Shown in pieces: positions 45,993-55,361 of a stretch of 64,000 bases of DNA; positions within the stretch are counted from its first letter, which is position 1, and each line of letters begins with the position of its first letter. The DNA comes from an uncultured Paludibacter sp. GTDB lineage: Bacteria > Bacteroidota > Bacteroidia > Bacteroidales > Paludibacteraceae. The stretch is taken from contig CALCBD010000004.1 of the NCBI GenBank assembly GCA_937897985.1, positions 97,525 through 161,524 of the forward strand. Direction: 5' to 3'. The translations under genes and the position numbers were made by a program. The notes under the pieces are model-generated. The model was not told the DNA's origin. It was given only the letters and a program-made list of their open reading frames with translations, and did not search any database.

Positions 45993-47839
45993 TTAAAACC
46001 ATAATAACTTCGCTGTTTTTGTTGCTGCAGTTGAGCGTACTGGCATTTCGACCAACTTACGAACAGCTGAAAACAGCTGAAAATCAGATTGTTTTATTAA
46101 CAAACAACGAAAGTCTGGTTCCTTTGAAAACGATTGACAGTTTGCAGCTGCTTTCTGTGTCGATTGGGGAAAATGTTGAAAACGGGTTCAATAGTATGAT
46201 TCGCAATTACTTAATAGTCGAAAATTGTACATTCGAATCCATTCAATCAAACACACTAACCCGGAAAAAAATAAATCCGCAGGTGATAATCGTCTCACTT
46301 TTCAGGGCAACACTGACTGATACAGAAATAATCAAACTCAATGAACTGATTAACAGTCCTTCGAAAATTATTCTTTGTTCATTTGTCCCTTTGCAAAAAT
46401 GGATGACGAAGCTGAATGTACAGGTGTTGATAGCCGCTAACAACAGCGAACTGGCTTCACAGCAGATGGCAGCTCAGCTTATATTCGGAGGTATAAAGGC
46501 ACAGGGTAAACTCAGTCAAAGCACCGGAAGATTTAAAAAAGGTTCGGGTTTTAGCAGTTGCGAACCTATCCGCCTCAAATACACTCTGCCCGAAGAAGTC
46601 GGAATTAACGGAGCTTTAATGACCCGAAAAATCGATTCGCTGGCGTATGATGCAATTGCACAACAAACATTTCCGGGCTGTGTGGTATTGGTGGCTAAGG
46701 ATGGCAAAGTGATATTTAACAAAGCCTACGGTTATCATACTTATTTTCACCCCGATCCCAAATCAAAACCAAATGACCCGATAAATTGCAGAGAAAATAT
46801 TTATGATTTGTTTGATCTGGCTTCACTTACCAAAATTATTGCAGGAGTGCCGGCTTATCTGAAACTTGTGGACGAAGGTAAAATAGGATTAGACGATAAA
46901 TTCAGTCGGTATTTCCCTCCTTTCAGAGGCACCGATAAAGAAAATATCACCGTCAGGGAATTGCTGTGTCATGTGGGCGGATTGCAGCCTTACATAGGTT
47001 TTTACCGTCGCATGATTAAACCCGGCGGCACTCTGAATCCGGAATATATCCGTTCCGATTCGACAGCTGATTTTTCAACAAGGTTGAGCCCGGTGCTGTT
47101 TATCCGAAATGATTTCAGTAAATGGATGTATGATTCAATTGCCAAATCGCCATTATTGAAAAACAACGGAAGACATAAATCTGTTTATTCCGATTTTCCG
47201 TTCATTTTGACTCCTCCTGTTGTTGAATCAATTGTTAATCTACCATTTGAACTATATTTACAGCAAACTTACTATCAACCATTAGGTGCAAATGAAATCG
47301 GGTACAAACCACTTCAACGTTTTCCACTACAACGAATTGTACCTACCGAACTGGACAACTATTTCAGACAAACATTGCTTCACGGCTATGTTCACGATGA
47401 ATCGTCGGCAGTTCTCGGTAGTCATTCGGCCAATGCCGGATTATTCGCCAATGCCAACGACCTGGCAAAAATTTTACAACTCTTTTTGCAAAAAGGTGAA
47501 TATGGTGGAAAACAGTACTTCAAAAAGGAAACTTTCGATTTATTCAATTCAACACCTTATTCCAGTGATGATGTTTACAGAGGAATCGGATTCGAAAAGC
47601 CGGTCATCAAAGATGGCAGGGTGGTCGGAACCTCCTATTTATCGTCACTCGTGAGTCCCGCAAGTTTCGGACATACAGGCTATACCGGCACTATGTTCTG
47701 GGTCGACCCTGCTTATAATCTGATATATATTTTCCTTTCAAACCGGGTTTTTCCCACCCGCGATAGCGACCGGATGTTTACAACCCGCATCAGAGCCAAC
47801 ATCCAATCAGTCATTTACGAATCAATTTCAAACAAATAA
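45989..47839 (+). CDS. AmiE-like serine hydrolase fused to an orphan GH3 C-terminal domain
   Basis: After a signal peptide (MIKTIITSLFLLLQLSVLAF), residues 21-185 resemble the C-terminal domain of GH3 NagZ enzymes (ENQIVLLTNNESLVPL, AAQLIFGGIKAQGKLS). The GH3 catalytic barrel is missing. Residues 195-610 form a beta-lactamase-fold domain (GCVVLVAKDGKVIFNKAYGYHTY) with S279-x-x-K282 in LASLTKI, YSD in place of YxN, and HTG near the C-terminus. B. subtilis AmiE (MurNAc-L-Ala amidase) has this fold, and Bacteroidota often encode NagZ-AmiE fusions of about 1000 residues. This protein is such a fusion without its glycosidase. Neighbours are the coupled symporter and namZ. Confidence 0.85.
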   Translation: MIKTIITSLFLLLQLSVLAFRPTYEQLKTAENQIVLLTNNESLVPLKTIDSLQLLSVSIGENVENGFNSMIRNYLIVENCTFESIQSNTLTRKKINPQVIIVSLFRATLTDTEIIKLNELINSPSKIILCSFVPLQKWMTKLNVQVLIAANNSELASQQMAAQLIFGGIKAQGKLSQSTGRFKKGSGFSSCEPIRLKYTLPEEVGINGALMTRKIDSLAYDAIAQQTFPGCVVLVAKDGKVIFNKAYGYHTYFHPDPKSKPNDPINCRENIYDLFDLASLTKIIAGVPAYLKLVDEGKIGLDDKFSRYFPPFRGTDKENITVRELLCHVGGLQPYIGFYRRMIKPGGTLNPEYIRSDSTADFSTRLSPVLFIRNDFSKWMYDSIAKSPLLKNNGRHKSVYSDFPFILTPPVVESIVNLPFELYLQQTYYQPLGANEIGYKPLQRFPLQRIVPTELDNYFRQTLLHGYVHDESSAVLGSHSANAGLFANANDLAKILQLFLQKGEYGGKQYFKKETFDLFNSTPYSSDDVYRGIGFEKPVIKDGRVVGTSYLSSLVSPASFGHTGYTGTMFWVDPAYNLIYIFLSNRVFPTRDSDRMFTTRIRANIQSVIYESISNK

Positions 47840-47847
47840 AATTATTG

Positions 47848-49023
47848 ATGATGAACAGATTAATTTTAATTTCAATTTTTTCCATAGTCATATCGGCTAC
47901 ACAGGCACAAACCGGTGGAAATGTTATTACAGGTGCTGAACGATCACAGCTTTACCTGCCATTGTTGCTCGAAAAACGAGTTACTGTCCTTACCAATCAA
48001 ACCGGACGCGTTAAGAATGAGAATATCGTTGATTTCCTTCTATCGAAAAACATACACGTCACTTCCATTCTTTCACCCGAACATGGATTCAGGGGAACCG
48101 CCGATGCAGGTGAGAAAGTCAGAAATTCAACTGATGAAAAAACCGGAATCCACATTTATTCGCTCTACGGTTCAACTGCCGGAAAATCAATGGATTCGGT
48201 TTTACAAACCGTCGATGTACTGGTATTCGATTTGCAGGACGTGGGATTAAGGTATTATACCTATCTGACAACGATGATCAAAGCAATGAAAGGCTGCGCA
48301 CTTCACAATGTCAGAATGATAGTACTCGATCGTCCAAACCCCAATGGTTTTTATGTGGATGGACCGATACTGGACATGAAATTCAAATCGGACGTAGGCT
48401 ACGTTCCTGTGCCAATTGTTCACGGAATGACATTAGGCGAACTGGCCCGGATGGCCATAGGTGAAAACTGGTTACCATCGGGTGCAAAATGTGATTTAAC
48501 CGTAATCCCCTGTCTCAATTACACTCATCGCACTCATTATCAACTTCCTGTACCACCATCACCCAATTTACCAAATATGCGCTCGGTATATTTATATCCG
48601 TCTCTTTGCTATTTTGAAGCCACACCGGTGAGTGTGGGCAGAGGTACCGGTGCACCTTTTCAGCAATTCGGTAATCCGCAAATGAAAGGTTACTCCTACT
48701 CTTTCATCCCCAAAAGTACTACCGGAGCCAAAACACCACCTCAAATGAATCAGACCTGTTATGGTGTTGATTTGCAGACCAGACCAGCCGATAAAGTTCT
48801 GTTCGACAAAGGAATTGACTTATCTTATCTGATTGAGGCCTATAAAAATCTCAATATGGGTGACGCATTCTTTACAGCTTTTTTCGAGAAATTAACCGGA
48901 GTTGATTATATCCGAACAATGATAAGGGAAGGTAAATCTGCAGCTGAAATAAAATCAATGTGGAAAAACGATGTTGAAAAATTTAAAAAAATGCGTAAGC
49001 CCTACCTGCTGTATGCAGAATGA
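47848..49023 (+). CDS. namZ: Exo-beta-N-acetylmuramidase NamZ (DUF1343, GH171)
   Basis: DUF1343 proteins such as B. subtilis YbbC/NamZ and the Tannerella homologs release MurNAc from the non-reducing ends of murein fragments. The 391-residue protein has a signal peptide ending ATQAQ and the family landmarks: VTVLTNQTGRVKNENIVDFL, ILSPEHGFRGTADAGEK, FDLQDVGLRYYTYLTTM, VLDRPNPN, VPIVHGMTLGELARM and VSVGRGTGAPFQQFG. The ATG at 47848 (or 47851) is preferred to the TTG at 47845. It begins 8 bases after the AmiE-like stop. Together they could free MurNAc in the periplasm for the coupled symporter. Confidence 0.92.
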   Translation: MMNRLILISIFSIVISATQAQTGGNVITGAERSQLYLPLLLEKRVTVLTNQTGRVKNENIVDFLLSKNIHVTSILSPEHGFRGTADAGEKVRNSTDEKTGIHIYSLYGSTAGKSMDSVLQTVDVLVFDLQDVGLRYYTYLTTMIKAMKGCALHNVRMIVLDRPNPNGFYVDGPILDMKFKSDVGYVPVPIVHGMTLGELARMAIGENWLPSGAKCDLTVIPCLNYTHRTHYQLPVPPSPNLPNMRSVYLYPSLCYFEATPVSVGRGTGAPFQQFGNPQMKGYSYSFIPKSTTGAKTPPQMNQTCYGVDLQTRPADKVLFDKGIDLSYLIEAYKNLNMGDAFFTAFFEKLTGVDYIRTMIREGKSAAEIKSMWKNDVEKFKKMRKPYLLYAE

Positions 49024-49596
49024 AGAATTTTTTATCATAAAAATAAGGGGACGATGCAGTAACGTAAATCTATTTGAAAATCAAGGTTCTGCATCGTTCC
49101 TCCCCGAAATAACCACACAAATAAATATCGCTGATATGAAGCAACATATCTCCAGCGACGGCTTCAGCTGATTTCCGGCATTTGTCATGCAAAGATTGAA
49201 CTGATTCAGATAGCAACTGTTTGTTAATAATAAGTTTAAATATTTGTAATTCAGCACAAATAAATCCGTATATTTTTTTAGAATGTAAATATTTAATTTA
49301 TATTTGCAGCATAAAAGTTCTGCCCGACCGGAATCAGATATAATGTTTCAGTAATTGAAATATCCGGCTTCGCATTTTTGCCGTTTTTACAGGCACAACC
49401 AATTAGTGATGAATTCGTTGCATCCTGAAACTTCCATTTTTTCATAATTCATATTTTTATTTATTTCCGGCATCAGTCAGGACTTGATTTATGTTTCGTT
49501 CATAAAAATCCATTGTTTTTCAGCACTTTGGTCTAAATTTACATTTTCGGGAGTTTAATTTTTAATTTTTCATTCAACTAACTATTTAATAAAAGC
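49024..49596. other. Intergenic region with an inverted repeat and a promoter box
   Basis: No gene is supported in these 573 bases. Right after namZ, GGGGACGATGCAG (49047-49059) pairs with CTGCATCGT then CCCC (49089-49105, 4-base bulge), a strong hairpin that may end or protect the namZ transcript, though no T run follows. TATATTTG at 49299-49306 fits the -7 consensus and points to the FAD oxidoreductase gene, implying a leader of about 285 bases. No clear -33 element is seen. Confidence 0.5.
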
Positions 49597-51084
49597 ATGA
49601 GTAAAAAAGTAGTAATTATCGGAGGCGGAATAGCCGGATTATCTGCCGGCATTTATTCAGCCATGAATGGTTTTGAAACAGAAATCATTGAAATGCACAC
49701 AGTTGCCGGCGGACAATGCACAGCATGGGACAGGAAAGGTTATCGGTTCGATTATTGTTTGCACTGGTTGGTGGGCACCTCCAAAGGCGCATTTCACGAA
49801 ATCTGGAAGGAATTAGACGTATTAAATGCCGAAACCGAAATTATCAATCACGAAGTTTATTCACGTATTCTGGACGATGATGGCAACGAATTTTTCATCT
49901 ATTCCGATATCGACAGATGGGAAAAATACCTGATGGAGCTGGCACCCGAAGATAAAATTCCGATTGAACGAATGTGTAAAGACATGCGAAAGAGCGGTTT
50001 ACTTGAACCGTTTGCATTACCACCTGCGTTGCGAAGCCCGTTGGATTACCTTAAAATTATACCGCAAATGTTTCCTGTTTTAATGGTTTTTCAGAAATAC
50101 GGAAAATTAAACTGTAAAGAATATTTTGATCTGCTGAATTTTAAAAACGAAAAAATCAGAAAAATTTTCTACAGTATGTATGGCGGAATGAATTTCTCGG
50201 CGCTGGCTTTTATTTTTATGCTAGGTTGGTTTCATCAAAAAAATGCCGGTTATATCAAAGGAGGTTCGTATCCGCTGGCTCAGCGAATGGTGAAAAAGTA
50301 CATTTCGCTTGGAGGAAAACTGTCATACGGGAAAAAAGCTGAGAAAATCATGGTCGAAAACGATACAGCTAAAGGAATCATGCTTTCCGACGGGACTACG
50401 GTTGCTGCCGATTTTGTAATCAGCGCTGCCGATGGTTATTCCACAATTTACAAAATGCTCGAAGCAAAATACATAAGCAAAGAAATCGACTTTGCCTACA
50501 AAAAATGGGAGTTATTTACACCTATCGTGCAGGTTTCGTTTGGTGTAAATAAATTGATAGCCACCGAATCGCCCATCATAGTCGACATTTCGAAAGCTAA
50601 TTCCATTGGTTGTACTACACTGACCGGCGGATTTTCGGTAATGAATTATTCCTACGATACAACAATGGCTCCCGAAGGCAAAACAACAATTGTTTTGCGC
50701 TATGAAAGTCCGTGGAGTTTATGGGAAAATATGAATGAGAAAGAATACAAAGCTGAAAAAAAGGCCATCGAAAAAGAAGCAATAGCATGTATTGAAAAAA
50801 TATACCCCGGAATTTCACAGTATATTGAAGTAACCGACGTAGCAACTCCGCTTACCGACGTTCGGTACACTGGTGTAAAAAACGGTGCCTACGAAGGTTT
50901 TTTACCATCGAAGGACAACATGATGAAAAGTCTGAAAATGCAATTACCATCGCTGCGTAATTTCTATATGGCCGGTCAGTGGCTCACTCCCGGTGGAGGA
51001 CTTCCTCCGTCGGCACAATCGGGAAAGTGGGTTATTCAACTGATTTGTAAAAAAGAAAAACAACAATTTATTTCAGATAAATAA
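49597..51084 (+). CDS. FAD-dependent oxidoreductase of the phytoene desaturase/isomerase type
   Basis: The 495-residue enzyme starts with a dinucleotide-binding fold (KKVVIIGGGIAGLSAGIYSAMNGFETEIIE), followed by AGGQCTAWDRKGYRFDYCLHW. This is the arrangement seen in carotenoid desaturases, CrtISO and related NAD(P)/FAD oxidoreductases. The C-terminal FAD contact is NFYMAGQWLTPGGGLPPSAQSG. The substrate is unknown. It has its own upstream region and no carotenoid genes nearby, so it does not obviously belong to the murein programme; it may simply be inserted between its parts. The CoA-binding gene follows 20 bases later. Confidence 0.82.
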   Translation: MSKKVVIIGGGIAGLSAGIYSAMNGFETEIIEMHTVAGGQCTAWDRKGYRFDYCLHWLVGTSKGAFHEIWKELDVLNAETEIINHEVYSRILDDDGNEFFIYSDIDRWEKYLMELAPEDKIPIERMCKDMRKSGLLEPFALPPALRSPLDYLKIIPQMFPVLMVFQKYGKLNCKEYFDLLNFKNEKIRKIFYSMYGGMNFSALAFIFMLGWFHQKNAGYIKGGSYPLAQRMVKKYISLGGKLSYGKKAEKIMVENDTAKGIMLSDGTTVAADFVISAADGYSTIYKMLEAKYISKEIDFAYKKWELFTPIVQVSFGVNKLIATESPIIVDISKANSIGCTTLTGGFSVMNYSYDTTMAPEGKTTIVLRYESPWSLWENMNEKEYKAEKKAIEKEAIACIEKIYPGISQYIEVTDVATPLTDVRYTGVKNGAYEGFLPSKDNMMKSLKMQLPSLRNFYMAGQWLTPGGGLPPSAQSGKWVIQLICKKEKQQFISDK

Positions 51085-51104
51085 TTTTAATCTTCTTAAA
51101 ACTT

Positions 51105-51572
51105 ATGCAAATGAACACTTTACAGGACATCGAAAATTTCGTGAGTTGTAAAAAGCTGGCAGTAGCAGGCGCATCACGAAAAAAACAAAGCTTTAGTGCT
51201 TCGGTCATTGATCATCTGAAGTTGAAAGGTTATACCGTTTACAGCATTAATCCTAATTTCAGCGAAAACAATGCAGATCTTAACGAATTCCGTTCTCCCG
51301 ACAAACTTCCTGAAGATGTAAAGCATCTGCTTGTGTTAACTAACCCACAGCAAACTTTAGCAGTAATTAAATCGGCATTTGAACATGGTATCAATGACAT
51401 TTGGATACAACAAAAGTCAGAAACTCCCGAAGTGAAGGAATTTTGTGGCAATAATAACATCAACGCAATTTTTCATCAGTGTATTTTCATGTTTACCCAA
51501 CCCGAAGGAATGCATAAATTTCACTACCGGCTTAAAAAATTCTTTGGCGGATTGCCGGCAAACAGGAATTGA
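51105..51572 (+). CDS. CoA-binding domain protein (CoA_binding_2)
   Basis: The 155-residue single-domain Rossmann protein reads KLAVAGASRKKQSFSASVIDHLKLKGYTVYSINPN, then LLVLTNPQQTLAVIKSAFEHGINDIWIQQKSETPEV, the pattern of YccU-like CoA-binding proteins. No partner activity is visible. Its last 86 bases (from 51487) are part of a 291-bp tandem duplication. A second copy of the C-terminus (27 codons from the ATG at 51780 to 51863) therefore follows downstream without its N-terminal part. The first copy is complete and should be functional. Confidence 0.88.
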   Translation: MQMNTLQDIENFVSCKKLAVAGASRKKQSFSASVIDHLKLKGYTVYSINPNFSENNADLNEFRSPDKLPEDVKHLLVLTNPQQTLAVIKSAFEHGINDIWIQQKSETPEVKEFCGNNNINAIFHQCIFMFTQPEGMHKFHYRLKKFFGGLPANRN

Positions 51573-52068
51573 AACTGATTCACAAAAGTTGAGGCTGTCT
51601 CAAAAAACGCTGTACAATTTCATAAAGTTATAAATTGTAAGTTGAGTATTGAATAATTCATATTTTGAACGCTAAGTCGCTACGGCACAAAGCCGCAAAA
51701 GTATTTTCTTCGTGTCGTAGCGTTCAAAAATATCTCTTATAGTTTGTAAGTAGGTTGTGGAAAAAATCAACTTATGATCATGTTTACCCAACCCGAAGGA
51801 ATGCATAAATTTCACTACCGGCTTAAAAAATTCTTTGGCGGATTGCCGGCAAACAGGAATTGAAACTGATTCACAAAAGTTGAGGCTGTCTCAAAAAACG
51901 CTGTACAATTTCATAAAGTTATAAATTGTAAGTTGAGTATTGAATAATTCATATTTTGAACGCTAAGTCGCTACGGCACAAAGCCGCAAAAGTATTTTCT
52001 TCGTGTCGTAGCGTTCAAAAATATCTCTTACAGTTTGTAAGTAGGTTGTGGAAAAAATCAACTTATGA
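51487..52068 (+). repeat. 291-bp direct tandem duplication
   Basis: 51487-51777 and 51778-52068 are adjacent copies with one visible difference (T at 51740, C at 52031). Each contains the last 86 bases of the CoA-binding gene and most of a MITE-like element. The copies abut exactly at a TTATGA/TCATG junction, as expected from slippage or unequal exchange. The single difference argues against a pure assembly artefact. Confidence 0.9.
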
Positions 52069-52077
52069 GATAGCCTC
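51882..52077. mobile_element. MITE-like element, about 196 bp, with a truncated copy upstream
   Basis: The left end GAGGCTGTCTCA (51882-51893) and right end TGAGATAGCCTC (52066-52077) are inverted at 11 of 12 positions, similar to ends of some insertion sequences. There is no transposase. The interior has a second imperfect inverted repeat (CGCTACGGCACAAAG with CTTCGTGTCGTAGCG). The copy at 51591-51777 lacks its last nine bases because the duplication breaks there. No clear target-site duplication is seen. Confidence 0.6.
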
Positions 52078-52152
52078 ATAATTATCAACAGATTATTCAT
52101 TCTGGACAGACGGATACATCCCGAAACAGAATCTTCCGAAAATGTGGCGATG

Positions 52153-52623
52153 TTATAAAATCATTTCCAGAAAAGGATATTGCGGTTCATGAAATCCTGA
52201 AGTACGATACAGATGTTCGCCGTCGGCTGAAGTGTGGAGTGCTAATTTTGAAACGCCCATCGAACGGGCAATTGAAATAAGTTCATTCAGTATTAATCTT
52301 GAAATACCCTGTTTACGGGCATTCGGGACTGTATACATATTAAGGATATCAGCTTCGGTATATACGGATTGGCTGAAATCGCCAGGCACACTGCGAAACA
52401 CCATTGCACCATAAGCCACAGGAACATGATCGAGCTCGGCAACCAAAGCCAGGAATTTGCCGTTACTGATGTTTTGACTGAAATATTCCCTGAATTCAGA
52501 TTTTAATTTTGCAACTTCACCGGCTGAGTGTTTTCCCTGCATTTCAGTCAGATAATCGACACGGTGGTCAATCATCCGGTCAATATCACCTGCTTCTGCT
52601 TTGCGTATTTGTAGATTATTCAT
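52153..52623 (-). CDS. GNAT-family N-acetyltransferase
   Basis: Transfers an acetyl group from acetyl-CoA to an unknown amine. The start at 52623 (MNNLQIRKAEAGD) is used because it begins the first GNAT strand; the longer frame from 52671 overlaps the upstream gene. The CoA-binding motif A reads MYTVPNARKQGISRLILNELISIARSMGV, with R/Q-x-x-G-I-S in the usual place. The C-terminal strand pair LALHTSADGEHLYRTSGFHE follows. About 156 residues, a normal size. It is last in the murK-murQ operon; acetylation of an amino sugar or of a muropeptide amine is conceivable but unproven. Confidence 0.82.
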   Translation of the reverse strand: MNNLQIRKAEAGDIDRMIDHRVDYLTEMQGKHSAGEVAKLKSEFREYFSQNISNGKFLALVAELDHVPVAYGAMVFRSVPGDFSQSVYTEADILNMYTVPNARKQGISRLILNELISIARSMGVSKLALHTSADGEHLYRTSGFHEPQYPFLEMIL

Positions 52624-52636
52624 TGATTCTGAAATT

Positions 52637-53506
52637 TTAAAGTGGACGGGCAACCATAATTCCGGTTGCATCCGGTCTGTGTGCCAGATAGCTCTCCAAA
52701 GTTACAGGAGAAATAACGACTTTGTGTTCTTTTGAACTGGCATGTAAAATATGAAGTTTCCCATTCTGAAAAAATGCAATCACCACATGTGCCATGTCCA
52801 TCCCGGGAATATTTGTCGTTATCCCCAGTATATCACCATTTTGAATTTCATTTTGGTGTTTGGAAATTTCATTTTTGGGAATAAAGCAGCTGTTACGTTT
52901 TGAAATTTCTTTTTCAATAGCAATCGTTTTCCGGATCAGATCATCATGGTTATTCAACATTTTATATTCTTTTAGATGTTTACTCATGTAATTAACCGTA
53001 TTATCAAACCGGAAATTACCCATTTCGCACGACCTGTTTTTAACAATCTTTTTTTGCTCATTATTAAAAATCCAGTCACTGAAATAGTGCAAACGTGAAG
53101 TATAATCAGTCAACTGACCGTTTCTGTAACGGATTTTGAGCAATTCCCGTTTAAAACTGTCGAAACTAATTTCAGGAGATTTTATTGTACGTGCAAGAGC
53201 CAGACAATTCTCAGCAAAAGTGGTACAATCAAATTCGCACAGATTGACCACTAATTGTTCTGATTCATTGATTTCGAGGGTATTGGCCACATAAGGAGAA
53301 TTTAAAAAATGTAATCCTATTCTGATCACCAGTACATTAACAGCAGAATCTTTAAGAGGTTTAAATTTTTCGGCTACCTCCGTAAATATTTGATTGTTTT
53401 TGCGGTTCAGTTCATCAGAAATACCGGTTGTTTGTGAAAAAGTCACAGAATTCACAAAACCAAATAATAACAGCATCGGCAGATGCATTTTATACAAACT
53501 CTTCAT
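52637..53506 (-). CDS. DUF1460 N-acetylmuramoyl-L-alanine amidase-like protein
   Basis: DUF1460 proteins are NlpC/P60-superfamily cysteine hydrolases proposed to act as murein amidases. The 289-residue protein has a signal peptide (ending VTFSQ). The catalytic Cys is in LCEFDCTTFAENCLAL. His is in PGMDMAHVVIAFFQNGKLHILHASS, and a polar residue should complete the site. It lies 27 bases after murQ on the same strand. This puts an exported murein hydrolase into the operon with the cytoplasmic kinase and etherase. Confidence 0.83.
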   Translation of the reverse strand: MKSLYKMHLPMLLLFGFVNSVTFSQTTGISDELNRKNNQIFTEVAEKFKPLKDSAVNVLVIRIGLHFLNSPYVANTLEINESEQLVVNLCEFDCTTFAENCLALARTIKSPEISFDSFKRELLKIRYRNGQLTDYTSRLHYFSDWIFNNEQKKIVKNRSCEMGNFRFDNTVNYMSKHLKEYKMLNNHDDLIRKTIAIEKEISKRNSCFIPKNEISKHQNEIQNGDILGITTNIPGMDMAHVVIAFFQNGKLHILHASSKEHKVVISPVTLESYLAHRPDATGIMVARPL

Positions 53507-53533
53507 TTCGAACCGCTTAATTAATTAGTTAAA

Positions 53534-54376
53534 TTATTGATTATTTGATTTATATGCTTCCACGGCCTTTTTAACCGAACCGTGCAGCAATAAAATATTC
53601 TTTGCCTGTTCATAATCGATTCCAAGTTCTTCCACGATCATACGGGTACCTCTGTCTACTAATTTCAGGTTGTTGAGTTGCATATTCACCATTTTGTTGC
53701 CTTTCACACGGCCCAATTTAATCATGGTGGTAGTTGTAATCATGTTCAGCACTAACTTTTGAGCAGTTCCTGATTTCAGGCGTGTACTGCCGGTCACAAA
53801 TTCCGGACCTACTATCACCTCGATTTTTATTTCAGCTTCACGGGCAATAGGTGAATTCGGGTTACACGAAACAGATGCAGTTAAAATTCCGTTTTCACGT
53901 GCATTCCGGAGAGCACCAATGACATAGGGAGTAGTTCCCGAAGCGGCAATACCAACCACAGTATCGTTGGTATTTATATTGAACGACTTCAGTTCCTGCC
54001 AGCCACGTTCGATGTCATCTTCGGCATTTTCAACAGCTGTACGCAGAGCAACGTCGCCACCGGCAATTAAACCGATTACCATACTGGCCGGCACACCGAA
54101 TGTGGGCGGAATTTCGGAAGCATCAAGCACACCGAGGCGACCGCTCGTTCCTGCTCCCATATAAAAAATCCTGCCACCGCGTTTCATACGTTCTACTATT
54201 TTCTCAACCAGCTCTTCAATTTGCGGTAGTGCAGCCGAAACAGCCATCGGCACCTTTAAATCTTCCTGATTCATTTCGTACAATAAATCACGGACTGTTT
54301 TTTTATCTAAATTTTCGTGAAGTGAGTTCTGTTCCGTCACTTTTACAAATGTGTTCTTTTTTTCTGAATTTTCCAT
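53534..54376 (-). CDS. murQ: N-acetylmuramic acid 6-phosphate etherase
   Basis: MurQ removes D-lactate from MurNAc-6-P to give GlcNAc-6-P, the key step of MurNAc use. The 280 residues show the SIS sugar-isomerase fold with the family signatures RIFYMGAGTSGRLGVLDASE, IPPTFGVP, GIAASGTTPYV and TGSTRLKSGTAQKL. The catalytic glutamate lies in DASEIPPTF. Length is near the usual 300. It sits 63 bases downstream of the kinase gene that should supply its substrate. Cytoplasmic. Confidence 0.97.
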   Translation of the reverse strand: MENSEKKNTFVKVTEQNSLHENLDKKTVRDLLYEMNQEDLKVPMAVSAALPQIEELVEKIVERMKRGGRIFYMGAGTSGRLGVLDASEIPPTFGVPASMVIGLIAGGDVALRTAVENAEDDIERGWQELKSFNINTNDTVVGIAASGTTPYVIGALRNARENGILTASVSCNPNSPIAREAEIKIEVIVGPEFVTGSTRLKSGTAQKLVLNMITTTTMIKLGRVKGNKMVNMQLNNLKLVDRGTRMIVEELGIDYEQAKNILLLHGSVKKAVEAYKSNNQ

Positions 54377-54439
54377 TGTAAACGGGTAATATTTTTAGTG
54401 AAAATAAATTTATAAATTCCTGGATTTCCTCAACAGATA

Positions 54440-55276
54440 CTAAGAATGATATTGAATTAAACCCTGCATCGGACTCTGAACGATATCTCCTGTCTCAATG
54501 CCGTTGATAGCCGCAGAAGTTTTCAAAACCGCAGCAAAATGGAAAGCAACCGAACCCACAAAACCTACTTTTCGGTTGTGAAGGTCATATTGTTTCACAT
54601 TACGGGCAAAAAAAGCATTAAAACCTGCCAGCACTAAATTATAAACCGATGGTTCGTTAATGTTTTCCAACAGGAAGGGTGTAAATGAAGCCAAAAACCG
54701 GTTGGGAAAAGGCTGTTTGTACACTTTGTCGAGGATGAGCGCCGGAGTCAGGTTATATTGAAGTAAAAATTTTTGTTTCAGACTTTCAGGAATCTGATTT
54801 TTAAGACAATCAGCAACAAATGCCTTCGACAAAACGGCCCCGCTGCCTTCATCCCCCAGAATAAAACCAAGTGGCGAAACATTGGCTGATATTTCGGAAC
54901 CATTATAAAAGCATGAATTTGAACCTGTTCCGAGAATACAGGCTATTCCTTCATCATGTAAAAACAATGAACGGGCCGCAGCTAATAAATCGCTCTGTAC
55001 TTCAATCACCGCATCCCTGAACCTCAAACCAAGCGCATCAGATACTATCGCCTTCTTATCGGGAAATGAACATCCGGCACCGTAGAAAAATATTTTCTTT
55101 ACATTGTAATGTTTCAATTCATTCATTAAATGTATATCGATTTCGGAACCGATTTCGTCTTTGGTTTGGTAAAACGGATTAATACCTTTGGTGAAAAAAT
55201 GTTTCAGCTCTTTTCCGTTTTCAATCAAACACCAGTGCGTTTTGGTAGATCCACTGTCGGCAATAAGGGTCATCAT
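54440..55276 (-). CDS. BadF/BadG-type amino-sugar kinase, probable MurNAc kinase
   Basis: The start at 55276 (or 55273; both Met codons precede TLIADSGSTKTHW) is used. The longer frame from 55366 would include the promoter and operator. ASKHA kinase motifs are visible: phosphate 1 ADSGSTKTHWCLI, phosphate 2 near ACILGTGSNSC, and LGDEGSGAVLSKAF as in N-acetylglucosamine kinases. Tannerella MurK, a BadF-type MurNAc kinase next to murQ, is the closest functional precedent. The product would be MurNAc-6-P for MurQ. GlcNAc may also be a substrate. About 278 residues, cytoplasmic. Confidence 0.87.
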   Translation of the reverse strand: MMTLIADSGSTKTHWCLIENGKELKHFFTKGINPFYQTKDEIGSEIDIHLMNELKHYNVKKIFFYGAGCSFPDKKAIVSDALGLRFRDAVIEVQSDLLAAARSLFLHDEGIACILGTGSNSCFYNGSEISANVSPLGFILGDEGSGAVLSKAFVADCLKNQIPESLKQKFLLQYNLTPALILDKVYKQPFPNRFLASFTPFLLENINEPSVYNLVLAGFNAFFARNVKQYDLHNRKVGFVGSVAFHFAAVLKTSAAINGIETGDIVQSPMQGLIQYHS

Positions 55277-55313
55277 ATGTTTTTTAGAAATAAGTAAATG
55301 ATTAAATTTTCTG

Positions 55314-55345
55314 CAAATTAACGCAAAATGATTGAGCCTACCAAA
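55314..55345 (-). promoter_or_regulatory. Predicted promoter of the murK-murQ operon
   Basis: On the minus strand TTTG (55345-55342), 20 bases, then TTAATTTG (55321-55314), 7 of 8 to the -7 consensus. The leader to the start codon at 55276 is about 30 bases. Confidence 0.5.
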
Positions 55346-55361
55346 AAAAATCAGATTTTTC

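Noticed and set aside
51780..51863. 27-codon frame in the second duplication copy
   Set aside because: It is only the repeated C-terminus of the CoA-binding protein without its fold or its own start signals.
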